Below are positions 12,862 through 24,590 of a stretch of DNA of 64,000 bases, in pieces. The number at the start of each line of letters is the position of its first letter. Position 1 is the stretch's first letter. The stretch is taken from contig NC_065918.1 of NCBI RefSeq assembly GCF_905147045.1, forward strand, positions 13,640,001 to 13,704,000, read 5' to 3'. Under the pieces are notes generated by a model that saw only the letters and a list, made by a program, of their open reading frames with translations, was not told the DNA's origin and searched no databases. Both the position numbers and the translations under genes were made by a program. This stretch comes from Nymphalis io. Taxonomy: Eukaryota > Arthropoda > Insecta > Lepidoptera > Nymphalidae.

Positions 12862-12995
12862 AAGTCAAATCAAAATCAAAATCTTTATTCAATATAGAAG
12901 CGTTACACTTACTTATCGATCATAAATCTACCACCGGTTCGGAAATAAACACCTCAATTGTGTGTAGCACCGTATTCGGATGACAAAACCAGCAA
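12862..12995 (-). repeat. Dispersed repeat (aaaatcaaaatctttattcaa family)
   Basis: The start aatcaaaatcaaaatctttattcaa and the phrase ctaccaccggttcggaa match a dispersed lepidopteran LINE-tail repeat, read with its A/T-rich end first, which implies minus orientation. A weaker trace of taccagcggttcggaa is seen near 22665. Confidence 0.5.
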
Positions 12996-13319
12996 TATGA
13001 TTGTTTAAATTTTCCGATATGAAACAAAATAATTACAATAAATTATAGACTATAGACGGCAATTTAAAACAAAACCTGTACAGCGAAATGAATATAATAT
13101 ACATGTTGTTACATTGTCGAATCAAATTCAACAATAATATCAGTCTTTGTTGCTTGAAAACTGTTTTTATTATAATTTATTTGATTTTATTGAGATATTT
13201 ATTATAATTTATTTGTTTTTATTATAATTGATTTGTCGTTTCATATTTGTATTTTTAATATTAATTTTAACAATCATAATGAAATTAATAAAGAAAATAA
13301 TACGAGTAACCTAAAACTA

Positions 13320-13400
13320 AAATAAAAACAAAATATACAATACAAATTTATAAAAAAAACACACCGTCTAAAATATTGTCCTGTGGCATTGTACCCGAGA
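13320..13400 (+). repeat. Dispersed repeat shared with 63.1 kb in inverse orientation
   Basis: The stretch with acacaccgtctaaaatattgtcctgtggcattgtacc has a reverse-complement counterpart at 63108-63180 (gccacaggacaatcttttagacggcgtgttt, then the same AT-rich flank). It is a dispersed element of unknown class. Confidence 0.6.
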
Positions 13401-14376
13401 CTATGGCACTATTCCCTCTCCGCACCGCTAGACTCAGCCTTTGGGCTAAGTAGGCGCCAGCTTTTAGTCACCAGAAGTGTGGATTAGCTTCTTTGAATGA
13501 TCTTTAATAATGAACAAATTATAATAAATTTTCCGTTTGTCCGTATACTTGAGCAACGAGACGTGCGTGCACCAGTTGTTTGAATTTATGAATAGTAATG
13601 TAATTAAGTAAGCGGTGTGAAACACAAACTATCTTGCTCTAAATATAATTAAAAACTATAATTCAGTTGTAGTTATACTCGTAAAATTTAATTTACAAAT
13701 GTCAATCATATTTTTACAAATCATTTTTCGATTTCATTTAATAAAATTGTGTAGCGCTGGCAACGAGACGTTTAAGCCTTTAATTTTTATCCGGAAGCAG
13801 CCATCAGTCAGAGTTCGCTTTATTACTTATATATGTTATTATATTATATTGATGATGGATTATAGATATTTTTTTGTTTTTTGACAATCATGATTTAAGG
13901 TATCGTATAACATTTTAAAGTGGAGATCTAGATTTTATTTGGAATGTGATTTTTTTTATCTGCTTGTTACGTTATCAGAACTAAGCCACTGGACCGATGA
14001 AGTGCATTGGCTCGTTCGATCGTAATGAAATTTCATTGGACGTAGACTTGGCCCGGATAAAGTAATATTATTAAGGGATTTATGGAAAAATACGGTATCT
14101 TTATTTTTTAAATGTCTTTGGTAGAGCTTCGAAGAATTCAAACAAGTTCACATAAGGCCTCTGGTCTTCGTGGTGATCCACAATAGCGGATTTTGACTTT
14201 GGCTCGCGGGGCACGGCATAGGGTAGCGGTATTTGTTGTCGCGAAATTCTTAACTGATTGAGTTTCTAACAGTACCAATAATTTTAGGATGGTTTACATT
14301 AATTGTTTTTTAAATTAAGTGATTTTGTAAGAAAACAAGAGAATTCGTTTTTAGTAGATAATAGAATAAGTAATGA

Positions 14377-14393
14377 AATGTGTTTGCTGGTAT
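14377..14393 (+). repeat. Left arm of a 17-bp inverted repeat flanking the LINE copy
   Basis: AATGTGTTTGCTGGTAT at 14377-14393 is the exact reverse complement of ATACCAGCAAACACATT at 15882-15898. The arms sit immediately outside the 5' junction and the poly(A) tail of the LINE copy. No direct target-site duplication is visible. Confidence 0.9.
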
Positions 14394-14398
14394 GTTGA

Positions 14399-15762
14399 CA
14401 GCGGTTCCCAAAAAAGGGGATCGGTCTGACCCGGCAAATTATCGGCCAATAGCTATCACCTCAGTACTTTGTAAGGTGATGGAACGGATTTTAAACAACC
14501 AACTGATCCATTACCTAGAAGATCACTGTCTAATTAATGATCGTCAGTACGGTTTTCGACCAAAACGGTCCACAGGTGATCTTCTAGCGTACGTAACACA
14601 CCTCTGGGGTGAAGCTATCGACAAGCATGGAGAATCGTTGGCTGTCAGCCTCGATATCTCCAAGGCTTTCGACAGGGTCTGGCACAGAAGTCTTCTCTCC
14701 AAGCTACCGGCATATGGTCTGCCTGCTCAGCTATGCACCTGGATTGCCAGCTTCCTACACAAGCGTAGCCTTCGTGTTTTAGTAGATGGTTGCGCTTCAC
14801 AATTCTATGTAGTGAATGCTGGGGTCCCCCAGGGATCTGTGCTATCTCCCACACTCTTTCTTTTGCATATCAATGATATGCTCTCCCTTGGGAACATACA
14901 TTGCTATGCAGATGATAGTACAGTGCATGGTGGATACCACGGACGCGCAGTGGCTGGGCGGGCGGAAACTGAGGAGAGGCGGGAGAATCTTGTCATTGAA
15001 CTCGATAGGACGTTAGATCTCATCGCCAAATGGGGCTCTGATAATCTTGTTGAGTTTAATGCCAAGAAAACACAGGTATGCGCTCTCACGGCGAAAAAGT
15101 CAACATTTTCCCCTCTTCCCTCCCTCTGTGGTACTCCGCTGGTGATGCAAAGCAAAATCGCCATGCTGGGGATTGACGTTCGCTGCGACCTTAGTCCAAG
15201 GGATTACATCGAGGCTGTTATAAAAACAGCTTCACGGAAACTCGGAGTTCTGAACAAGGTGCGGCGCTTTTTCACGCCACAACAACTGTGCCTGCTGTAC
15301 AAAACACAGGTACGGTCTTGCGTGGAATATTGCTCGCACCTTTGGGATGGCTCCGCTAAGTACCTACTTGAGGCCTTGGACCGGTTGCAGCGACGTGCCG
15401 TACGCATTATTGGCGACGTAAAGGTCACAAACACCCTTGAACCTTTACAATTGCGTCGTGAGATAGCAGCACTGAGCGCTTTCTATCGACTGTATCACGG
15501 CGAGTGCTCTGAGGAATTATTCTCTCTAATTCCTGCTTCCCCCTTCCTTCTTAAGTCCACGCGGGCTGGTTCTCGATGTCACCGCCTAACTGTGACATCA
15601 ATTCCATCGCGAACAAAGAAATTTGGCAACTCCTTTCTTTGTCGCACTTCCAAAAAATGGAATTCCTTACCAGCTCACGTATTCCCCTCCTCTTACAACC
15701 CGGGTTCCTTCAAACGAGGCGTGAAGAGGCATCTTGCGGGCCGGCAAGGCGAAGGCGGCTAG
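14399..15762 (+). CDS. LINE reverse transcriptase, intact C-terminal half
   Basis: One open frame of about 454 codons encodes an RNA-dependent DNA polymerase that would copy the element RNA at the insertion site. Numbered from the frame start at 14380, visible motifs are YRPIAITS (21-28), QYGFRPKRSTGDLL (56-69), catalytic motif A SLDISKAFDRVWH (90-102), motif B AGVPQGSVLSP (147-157) and motif C with YADD (176-179; bases 14905-14916). A conserved thumb and C-terminal region follows, ending RQGEGG and TAG. The frame is undamaged, but the true start codon and endonuclease domain were lost by 5' truncation. The frame opens upstream with GTG in flanking DNA, so no native start exists. Expression as a functional LINE is unlikely. 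Confidence 0.9.
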
Positions 15763-15805
15763 TGCAGAACGTTTTTCCCGTCTGTACTGGCCGTCGTCGC
15801 GTTTG

Positions 15806-15842
15806 GACTCTACTACCACTTACCATCAGGTGGAGTAGAGTC
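15806..15842 (+). other. Stem-loop in the LINE 3'UTR
   Basis: gactctactaccactt pairs with aggtggagtagagtc across a short loop, 20-30 bases before the poly(A) tail. The same stem is kept at 55524-55560 in the other copy. In LINEs such 3' hairpins can serve as the RT recognition site; that role here is inference. Confidence 0.7.
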
Positions 15843-15881
15843 ATTTGCCCTCCCGGCGATATAAAAAAAAAAAAAAAATGT

Positions 15882-15898
15882 ATACCAGCAAACACATT
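15882..15898 (-). repeat. Right arm of the 17-bp inverted repeat flanking the LINE copy
   Basis: Exact reverse complement of 14377-14393, beginning two or three bases after the poly(A) tail. Confidence 0.9.
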
Positions 15899-17073
15899 AC
15901 ATATATTACACATACATTTCAACGTCGATGAGCCTTATAAAAATTTCCTTAGGCGAGACTTGTGGAACCTGAAATTGGACTATATTCCACTGTTATAAGT
16001 ATATGATTAAATATATATATATAAGTAAAGGCGAAAAAAAATCATCGATTGAAATTTTAACAATAACGTTTGCAGCTAGTTTTCAGTTTATGTCAGTAAA
16101 TGTTACTAATGACCTTAATTTTTTAAACAAAAAAAATAATACTAACAAAATATTAATAATTTATAAATATCTGTGCCCTATTGAATATTTCATTTATTTA
16201 ATCTATACTTATTTTTTAATTTCGGGTCTGTTCTTAATATTAATTGAATTATGATGAACGGATACATTTTAGTTACCATTTAATTTTTAAATGTTGTAAA
16301 ATAGGCTTTTTCCAACACTTCGATTGCATTCGTTTTTAGTAAAAAAATGCAATCAATAGTGCAATATACGAATAGCGTTCTCGTATGAGATATCAAAGCG
16401 TATCGTGGGTTTTTTTTCTGTCTTTTTCTAAAATATCGCCGATGACCTCTCTGTAAAAATGAAGATATTTTTTAATATATACTGCTTTGACGTTGCGATT
16501 TTTTTATCAAAACAGTTTTGTTTTAAAGGGAACTTCGTCGTTTGATATAAAAAAAAATCGATTGGATTTAGTTCCATGCGTTATCTTGGCTTTTGGCTTT
16601 ACCTCTATTTAAAATGCGATTAAAAAAGTGTATGATTATATTAAGGGTAACAATGTAACGAAATATTTTCTTGCGTATAAATTATATTGTAAGCAATATT
16701 TTTCTAGTTTTTTAGTTTTAGTAGTTGTCTTTGCTCGACGCTTCCGAATAACGAATTAATGTATGTTCTGTTAGACTTTAAAGAATTTAAAAAATAATAT
16801 TGAAATTAATCTTTTTCTTCTACGTGTGTTTTATTGCTGAAGAACATGCTTGTCCTGAAATGCTTTCACTTGGAATTAATACGTCATCAAAATGATATTG
16901 TACTAAGTTTTAATCCGTATCCGTCGGGTATCGCGTCCAATATACTCTCCCAAATCAGCTTTGCATCCGATTAACGAAAACTATCAATCAACTCGATGAA
17001 TCATACAGTGCTGATTGTGATTTGAAGAGAATTCGAGTAGTTGGACATACAAGATTTAAGTAATTATTGAGAA

Positions 17074-17284
17074 TGAATGGGCCAGTGGTTATAACATGTA
17101 AATATTAAATGAAGATTGTGGGTTCGAATAAGGGAAAGCACTACTAAATTTTCATGTGTTTAATTTTTATGATTGGTCTCGTGCTCGGTGGTGGAAAATA
17201 TTGTAGTGAAACCTGCCACACATCTTAAAAGGAGAAGACGCCATAGCTTAGTATCCTACTAGCATTTAACAGACTGTCACTTTA
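17074..17284 (+). mobile_element. Old, diverged Metulj-like SINE
   Basis: The head (gggccagtggttataac), a box B remnant (gtgggttcgaataagggaaagcac), the middle (attttcatgtgtttaatttttatga; cgtgctcggtggtggaaaat) and the tail (cattta acagactgtcact) follow the order of the intact copies, with many changes. Confidence 0.7.
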
Positions 17285-17589
17285 CTTTCATACTTGTTAA
17301 ATATCTAAAGAAAAAAATAAAATTATGCTGATTGAATTAGAAAAAAATAAAATTATTGAACGAATCGATTAGTAGTGCAATGATTTTGTCGTTACTTTCG
17401 CTTTCTGGTTAGTGCGCCCACGCAGCTAGATTACGCATACATAATACGGAATGCTGAAAGTGACAAGTACAATAATGAATTATTTTATGAGGATGAGATG
17501 TAACTCGAAGATCATTTACACATCCGAAGTCGATAATGGGAGGCGCACTCAAAGTTTGGCTCTAACCGCTTACGGCGAATTCAAAATAA

Positions 17590-17770
17590 TTTTCGAAATG
17601 ATTGTTCTGTAGATGAGCGCCCCCGGTAAAACCGCTTGAGGCTGCAGAGCTAGGTGTTCCTTAATACCGTCGCAGCCTGACGCCGAAGGCTAGACCGCGC
17701 CGCGACGCCGCGGGCTCTCTGCGCCTCCACCCCGGACCCAGTTCTCCCCGCGCCCTTCACTTCCACCACA
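17590..17770. promoter_or_regulatory. GC- and CpG-rich island of unknown role
   Basis: The core accgcgccgcgacgccgcgg and its flanks are far richer in GC than the surrounding kilobases. No frame with splice sites is convincing on either strand, and no repeat family is recognised. It could be a promoter or an untranslated first exon. Direction cannot be told from sequence alone. Confidence 0.3.
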
Positions 17771-19056
17771 CCATTTCCAATAAAATAATCACATTTTCGC
17801 ATAAGCTTCAGTCAATGCGGCTAAATAATAATTTACGAGGTCCATGTTATATGGGAAGCCAAGGGCGATGAGCGAAACCTGACGTAGCCGCTAACCCGCT
17901 GGGTTTCATATTTGGTATCTCGATCGGTATCCAAAATAATTACAGTGAAATTTCGGTTAACGGCATTTTAAAGGTACTTGAACTTTACAGGATAACATTT
18001 TAGTAACATCTTGATCTGATTTTTGATTTATCCACCATTGATAGATAACACAAAAAAGGCAAGCGTTCGATTAACTAGTGTGCTTTTTCACAAGCATAAT
18101 CTTTATGTATGCAGTTTCTCAATTTTAAATAGCACTTTCTTAAAATTTGTACTCTTATGTACGTAGAATACGTATTTAATGCTTATATTTCTATTTCTTT
18201 CTAATTATCTAATATACGAGCAACAGATAATGGAAACGTCTGCAACAATCTTAAGCCTGTATCAGAAATGAATGTTAATATAATAAACACACTAAGTGAG
18301 ATAAAAAAATGTTTAGTCAAACTGTCTAAGTTTTTGATAAAAGCTTATTTCATATTTTAAATTTATAGAAAACGCCCGGGGCAATAGCTCGATGCGCATT
18401 GAGAACAATATGTTTGGTGGTGTGTTGTATGTAATGAATAATAAGGTCCAAGATATAGAAAACGTAGAAGGTGGCTGACGCGTGAGGGTATTTGCTTGTT
18501 TTTGTTTTAGGAAGTATCCAAATTGTGTGTCCGTGTTACTCTGAACTCAAAATGTTGGAGATGTATGTAAGGATTTATTGTGTCTTATTCATGAGTTTGT
18601 GCTAACGAAATAAGTTTTTTGCGAGACGCTAGGAAACGAGTTTATCAAATGACCAAGGCGTTGTCCGGCGTACTTTGGGCGCTTGCTATAAAATGGCCCT
18701 TAGTGTTTAAGAGTATATTGCTTATCCCCTTTTTTATGTTTTGGTAGTCAGGAATACATAATATAAAAAATAAGAATAAGGGTCAACGGAACCATCATGC
18801 TTACATACAAAGTTTCATTCCCTTTCTTTTACGAAAATGGCCAATGTTTTTGGACCAACAGTTAAAAACCCAGAGTTACGTAGATGCATTTTGAGTATAT
18901 GCGTTGCAACAAGGCAATGTACTTACAACTAGTTCATTTATATTATATTTATTAAATCTATCATGCTTATATAATTAAAATAATAAATCATAGTTCCTTT
19001 GATATCGAAAATAATACATTTAAATATATTGTATATACTAAACAATACATCCTATT

Positions 19057-19306
19057 CGTCTTTTTTATAGAAGAGGAACGCGGACGAGCATATAGGCCAC
19101 CTGATGGTAAGTAGTCACCAACGCCCTTAGACATTGACATTATAAGAAATGTTAACCATCGCTTACATCGCGCCACCAACCTTGGAAACTAAGATGTTAT
19201 GTTCCTTGTACCTGTAATTACACTGGCTCACACACCATTTAAACCGGAACACAACAATACCAAGTACTGCTGTTTTGCGGTAGAATATATGATGAGTGGG
19301 TGTACA
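19057..19306 (+). repeat. LINE-tail family copy
   Basis: A good copy of the family seen at 7335: tttttatagaagaggaacgc, gaccgagcata-like start, ggccacctgatggtaagtag, tgtaattacactggctcac, gttttgcggtagaatat and tgatgagtgggtg. The 3' end is cut at gtgggtg, without the cttgcacaaagccc section. Confidence 0.8.
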
Positions 19307-19694
19307 TCATCAATATAGCAGCTTATAGAAATAAATACGTAAATACAAAAATAAAAGCCCGTTTAGAAGTACTTCAATTTTAATTGATCCTCTTAATATA
19401 AATAATATAATTTAACGTTGTTTTTATAGCGAAGTCTGCGAAAATATGAAATGTATTAAAATACATATAATTTTTGTCTGCGAATCGACTTCAAATCGAT
19501 CATTAAAATTTCATTTATTGTTGCTATGCGTTGTCCTAAAAGAATATTCATAATATGAATAAATAAAACTTTGATTTTATTCTATCAGATATTATATATT
19601 TGGTTCATATTGAAACTATATCAATACATATTATTATCTTATCGAGGCATTGCATGGTATAAAGTAAAAGTAAATGTCCCACTCAAAATGTCAA
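19307..19694. other. AT-rich spacer
   Basis: Nothing recognised except a short agtaaatgtcccact trace at 19667-19683, which looks like a remnant of an inverted SINE tail. Confidence 0.4.
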
Positions 19695-20061
19695 GCCGAG
19701 ATGGCCCTGTGGTAAGAACGCGTGAATCTTAACCGATGATCGTGGGTTCAAACCCGGGCAAGCACCACTGAATTTTCATGTGCTTAATTTGTGATTATAA
19801 TTCATCTCGTGCTTTACGGTGAAGGAAAACATCGTGAGGAAACCTGCATGTGTCTAATTTCACTGAAATTCTGCCACATGTGAATTCTACCAACCCGCAT
19901 TGGAGCAGCGTGGTGGAATAAGCTCCAAACCTTCTCCTCAAAAAGAAGAGAGGAGGCCTTTAGCCCAGCAGTGGGACATTCACAGGCTGTTACGGAAATG
20001 TCCCACAGATGGGACTAAGGACTAAGGCATCTCCTTTTGAGGGGAAACGTTGGAGCTTATG
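19695..20061 (+). mobile_element. Full-length SINE followed by an inverted SINE tail
   Basis: 19695-19992 is an almost complete Metulj-like SINE: head gccgagatggccctgtgg, box B gggttcaaacccgggc, body, and tail ending caggctgttac. It is joined directly to 19994-20061, a diverged SINE tail in the opposite direction (aatgtcccacagatggg, ctaaggcatctcc, gttggagcttat). The pair forms a tail-to-tail inverted arrangement. Confidence 0.85.
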
Positions 20062-22218
20062 TGGGTCAGTTTCTTAACCATCAGATACAACGCATGTTAC
20101 AATATGTGTCTCCCACTTACTACTAGAGGTACTTAGTGTATCTAGCATGCGGAAATCAGTAATAGTTCGCGAACATGCATACATTAAAACATTGCAACTT
20201 CTATGGTGATATAAAAAAAATATCATTAAACATACTATAAACGAGGGGAGGGTACGAAATTCGAACCCGTGAAGGTAGCATTAAAGCCAATATAATTGGG
20301 CCCTCGATTTAACCCATTGAAGAGAAGATTAGCTACATTTTCATTAGCAAATTCCTTTCATTTGATTATTTTTAGTTGCACAGCTGGAGAAAATTAAAAA
20401 TACTACACGAATTTAAGGTAACTTAATGTGCTATGAAGACAAAAATATAAAGTTAACTGATTTCATTAAATTTAAAATTTCGAAGTCACATATATGAATA
20501 AGACGTAAGAATTTTAACGCCTCGTTACTCGTAAATAAAAATAGTTTAATGAAGTACAAAAGTGGTTCGTTGGATTAACAAATGACAAATAAGAAATGTC
20601 TGTTTTAGTTGAATAATTGATCGAGTTCATATTTGTATACATGAATGCAGCATTTTATGCTTATGAAACGTTTCATATTGTGTCACAGGATGTGGGATCA
20701 ATCAATATTGACAGGAATTTGATATAAGTCAACTTACCTACAAAATGCTGCTGCTAAAAATCTTTGAATTTTTATAGCTTTAAAACTATAAACATGAAAC
20801 ATATTACAATACATTAATCCATATAAATTAAATCATAAAGAACGAAAAAATTAAAAATTCAGATATTTCTAATAAGATCTTCCACTAAGTATTCATTAGG
20901 TTGACAACAATCATTGGATCGTAGATATAAAACATTATATGTGTTATAGGGTTTTACATTTTGGGAAATTGGGATTGAAAATGTATTAGATCTTTTTAAT
21001 GTTACTGTATTTTAAAAGTGCGGCAAAATTTGACAATTGTATTGTAATATATTATTAATGTGAACGCTGATATATACCGAATTCTAGTCGAATTTTCTTA
21101 GCGTTTCTACTGTACGGTCTAGACAAGTCAAGACAATTTTATTATTGAATTCTTTTCATTTTGACTAATTTATATTATTTAAGATATATAAGGTTCTAAA
21201 GACGTGAAAGTGTAATAAGCAAACTCACCTTTACTATAATATTAGTAACAATAAAGATAACGTCTGGAAAAATTAATCGTTTAGTTTATTTTAGAATTTT
21301 TAATCCTAGAACTTGTTAAGTTTCTAGTAAAAGAATAAAAAAAGCTGGATCCTTTGAAGTTTCATGTTACAAAGGTTCCGTAGTTAAAGGAATGTTCATA
21401 TAAATGAGTCCATACCTTTAAGCTTTTTAATTTTTTTTCATAATTTTTAATTTAATTTAATCTTATTGAAATGAAATATGATTTGATAAAAGCTTGTGGA
21501 CGTTTGATGGAATAAAAAAAACGTACTAAATTAATGATTGTGATTTTGTGGAACTTTAAAATTGTTTCGTTTCAATTAATACAAATAGTATATAATCACT
21601 TTTTGTTATTCTTTATGTAATTTAATTTTATATAAAGATATAATTAATTTAAAAGGCGCATTAGGATTGAATTACACAAATTGGTACAATTATTTTGTGT
21701 GCTTTAATTAAAATCTCATATATATGTAAGTTTTTATATATAATTTGCTACGCTTCGTCCGCGGCTTGTATGCAAAATTTCATGATGATCGGTTGAATAG
21801 TTAAGAAAAGAAACCGTAACAAACAAACGTACAAACTAACTCACGCATTTATAATATTAGTAAGGATTTATCCATTGGCGCTCGCGTTCTTATCGAAAAA
21901 AGGCATTCCTATATATTTTAATAAGCTAAATAAAACTTCTGTTAAATAGATCTCTTGAAAGAGATCGCTGTAATCATATCTCCCTTTAAATGTTTAAGTA
22001 TTTCGTTTAATCTGTGACGTTACATTTGTACGAAATCAAGTAAACTAACAGTCAAAAATTCAACATTAAATTAAATTTAGTTCTGCAGGAATCGCAACCT
22101 TTTGATTACAAATCGGAAAATCTGAAATTAAAACTAAAGTTCTCGGATATCATTTGGACGGATGAAAACTGAAAATAAACATAACTTTATTAAAAGAGTT
22201 ATTATGTATAAAAAGAGT
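20062..22218. other. AT-rich stretch with small repeat traces
   Basis: No exon is supported. 20235-20275 has a box B-like cgaattcgaacccgtgaagg in minus orientation. 21728-21868 is listed separately. Confidence 0.5.
21728..21868 (-). repeat. Dispersed repeat (ttcatgatgatcggttgaatagttaag type)
   Basis: The phrases cgcttcgtccgcggcttg, aaaatttcatgatgatcggttgaa and atttataatattagtaagga are typical of a dispersed lepidopteran repeat, read here with its end first. Similar traces occur near 4570-4620. The class is unknown; Helitron-like is possible. Confidence 0.5.
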
Positions 22219-22408
22219 GAAGTAACAGCCTTTAAAGGTCCCGCTGCCTGGCGAAGGAAATCGCTTGGAGCCTATTCCACTATGTTGATCCAATATAATG
22301 CATATTGGATTATGCATTATGCTGGATACACATATTGCTATCCCGGGCTGAATCCTGCTACACTCGATTCAGATTCAAATATACTAACCACTGGACAATC
22401 ACGGTTCT
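22219..22408 (-). mobile_element. Diverged SINE, minus strand
   Basis: Tail agtaacagcctttaaaggtcccgctgcctgg, then ggagcctattccactatgttgatccaat, an internal expansion of tgcatattggattatgcattatg, a box B remnant and a final ctaaccactgg (box A complement). A + strand frame across it is not a gene. Confidence 0.75.
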
Positions 22409-24370
22409 ATATATAACATATAAAATTAACGCTTGTCACGTCTAAATATAAAGCGAGTGAAACTGCGAAGTGCAGCTACTTATTATAATAAGAATGTATA
22501 ACTGAATCGTGAAACTGCAACTTCTAGTATAAGGTTTAAGCGTTACAAAAAACTTCCTACTATTTATTACTATAGATAAAATTAGTGATATACAAAATAT
22601 ATGATAAACTCAAAACACCGAACGGATTTTCATACGGCATTCACCAATGGTTGGCAAGATAGAAACTACCAGCGGTTCGGAAAAGAAACACCCAGTTATC
22701 ATAACAACCAGCGAAAGAAACTGAACGGTTTTCTTTATATCGTTTCGTTTACAAACTGTAAAATTTAATTCCCAAGGTATGCTATTATCCACAAATTCAT
22801 TAATTGTACAATAACCTTTAGTACACAGCCGTTCGTTTACATTTCTTTTTAAATTTAGCAATTAATAAATTTAATTTAGAAACCGAGACGGATAGCTAGT
22901 CTCAAAATAAAACTCAAAACATGTAACGTTTGATTAAGAAAATCGTTTAAAATTTGTTTACACGTAATATTTGTCGCCGCAAGTACTATTCATAAGCCAA
23001 TAAATAAAGCTATTAATGATTGAATTGCTCAAAGTGTTGCTTTCTTTTCGTTTCTGAAACGGTGGACAATGTCAGTTGAATTAATTCGAATTTAATTGAA
23101 TGGTCATTGGTGAATTAAATAAAATCTAATTGGTCGGTGGCAGATGAAGAAACAACGGGCGACCAATAAGCGTTAACTATTTATTCTGATTAGTGATCTT
23201 AATTTGCTTATCATTTCATAAACTAACATTTAATATTTTACATATAATACATTTACTTCAACACAATTACATATAATGTAACAAAATATCATAAGTAAAA
23301 GATTAGCTAATCGGAGTTTTGCTGTAAAGTTCTATTTGGTATTTAGTTAGTTACATAAATGGCTTGCGTTCTTAGGCATAAGTTAATTTTAAGTACCTTT
23401 CGACGTGTGTAACGTTTCTGTAAAGTATTTCCTTAGTTTTTTCAGTTTCTTTTATTATTTCTTGAAATGCGTTGTGACATTTAACGCTTACGTTCATACA
23501 ACGCAGGAAGAAGATAAAAGGTGATAAATTAAATATCTCCAGTGGTTTCTTTTTGTATTTGAATAAGTTCAGGAAATTTTGTTATACATATAGTTTGTAA
23601 GCCATTATTGTTTTAAAAAAAGTATAAAGCAACTGAAAAGCCTTTAAAATTTCCAATGAAATCGAGTCCGAAATTTGAGTTATACTTTGTATGAAAAAGA
23701 ATCCTTAAAATCGGTTCATAAACAATAAATTTATACGTTGTTCGTGAAATTACAATATGAATTAGTTAATAAATTAAATTTTACAATAGTAGATGTTGCA
23801 TGGTTTCTTGAACGTTCCGCTTTGAGATTGAAGTTCATATAATTGATAACATTGTAGAATAAACTAATCGGATCATTTCATGAAGCATAATCCTATTTAC
23901 GAGGATAAAATCATTTGATTGACTAATGAAAGCACAGCGAAACATCCGTTATGAAATAATTTTTGGAAATTTCAACTTTAAGCGGGTAGACCTTAGAGTG
24001 GTTACTCTATATGAATTGAACCCGAACGAAGTCCGGATTGGTAGCTAGTGTACAATAATCCCCAAAGCATCGGAATTAGAGTGATACCAATTTAATATTT
24101 TTTCATTGTTATTGAATACATTTCTTCCAATATTCAACTTATTTTGTATTGAAGCGCTTACTGATATTCTTCATATAGGTGGGCGTTATAATGATGTGTT
24201 TTGAATGTATCAAATAAAATAAAGACGTGTTTTCCTTTGTTAAGATAAACATTTTCTGTAAGGATTACATCTATATTTAGAACTACAGTTTTATTGATAG
24301 TTTGAGAATATAAATGAAAAAATATGACTGTGATGGTAATTTATCTCAATTGAAGCAAAAAATAAATAAA
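22409..24370. other. AT-rich stretch without a supported gene
   Basis: No exon or clear repeat apart from a taccagcggttcggaa trace near 22667. The minus frame at 22610-22861 lacks splice or domain support. Confidence 0.4.
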
Positions 24371-24590
24371 GCTACAGCCTTAATTATCTCACTGCTAGGC
24401 TGAGGCTTTCTCTCCTCTCGAGGAGATGTTTTAGAGTTTAATGCAACACGCTGATCTATTGTGAGATCGTGGATACACCACAGAATTTTATCTGACGTTG
24501 AGATGCATCAGACACCATGTATCAGTAGCACTCAGGCTTGAAGCTGCAATCTTCAGTTAGACATCACATATCAGATCGTATAATTCTTTC
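24371..24590 (-). mobile_element. Old, diverged SINE, minus strand
   Basis: The order gctacagccttaattatctcactgctaggctgagg, ctctcctctcgaggag, acacgctgatc and a decayed head corresponds to a reversed Metulj-like SINE with heavy decay. Confidence 0.65.

Larger units (their letters stand above)
8895..14370. other. AT-rich stretch, possibly a long intron
   Basis: No exon is supported. Three dispersed repeats inside it are listed separately (10070, 12862, 13320). A further repeat-like patch at about 13960-14060 (cattggacgtagacttgg) and a moderately GC-rich patch at 14130-14240 are not identified. Confidence 0.5.
14399..15880 (+). mobile_element. Non-LTR retrotransposon, 5'-truncated young copy
   Basis: The copy becomes alignable with the longer copy at gcggttccc (14400; 54107 in the other copy) and continues to a poly(A) tail ending about 15878. 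The endonuclease half is absent. Sequence identity with the second copy is very high by eye, with scattered single-base differences, so both belong to a recently active family. Clade placement (Jockey, CR1 or Daphne-like) needs a phylogeny. Confidence 0.92.
15900..19056. other. AT-rich stretch without a supported gene
   Basis: Apart from a diverged SINE (17074) and a GC-rich island (17590), nothing coding is recognised. The reading frame at 16003-16254 is low-complexity AT-rich sequence without splice or codon support. Confidence 0.5.

Noticed and set aside
14645..15434. Minus and alternative-frame ORFs across the LINE copy
   Set aside because: They are shadows of the reverse transcriptase frame; identical shadows appear at 54617-55153 over the second copy.
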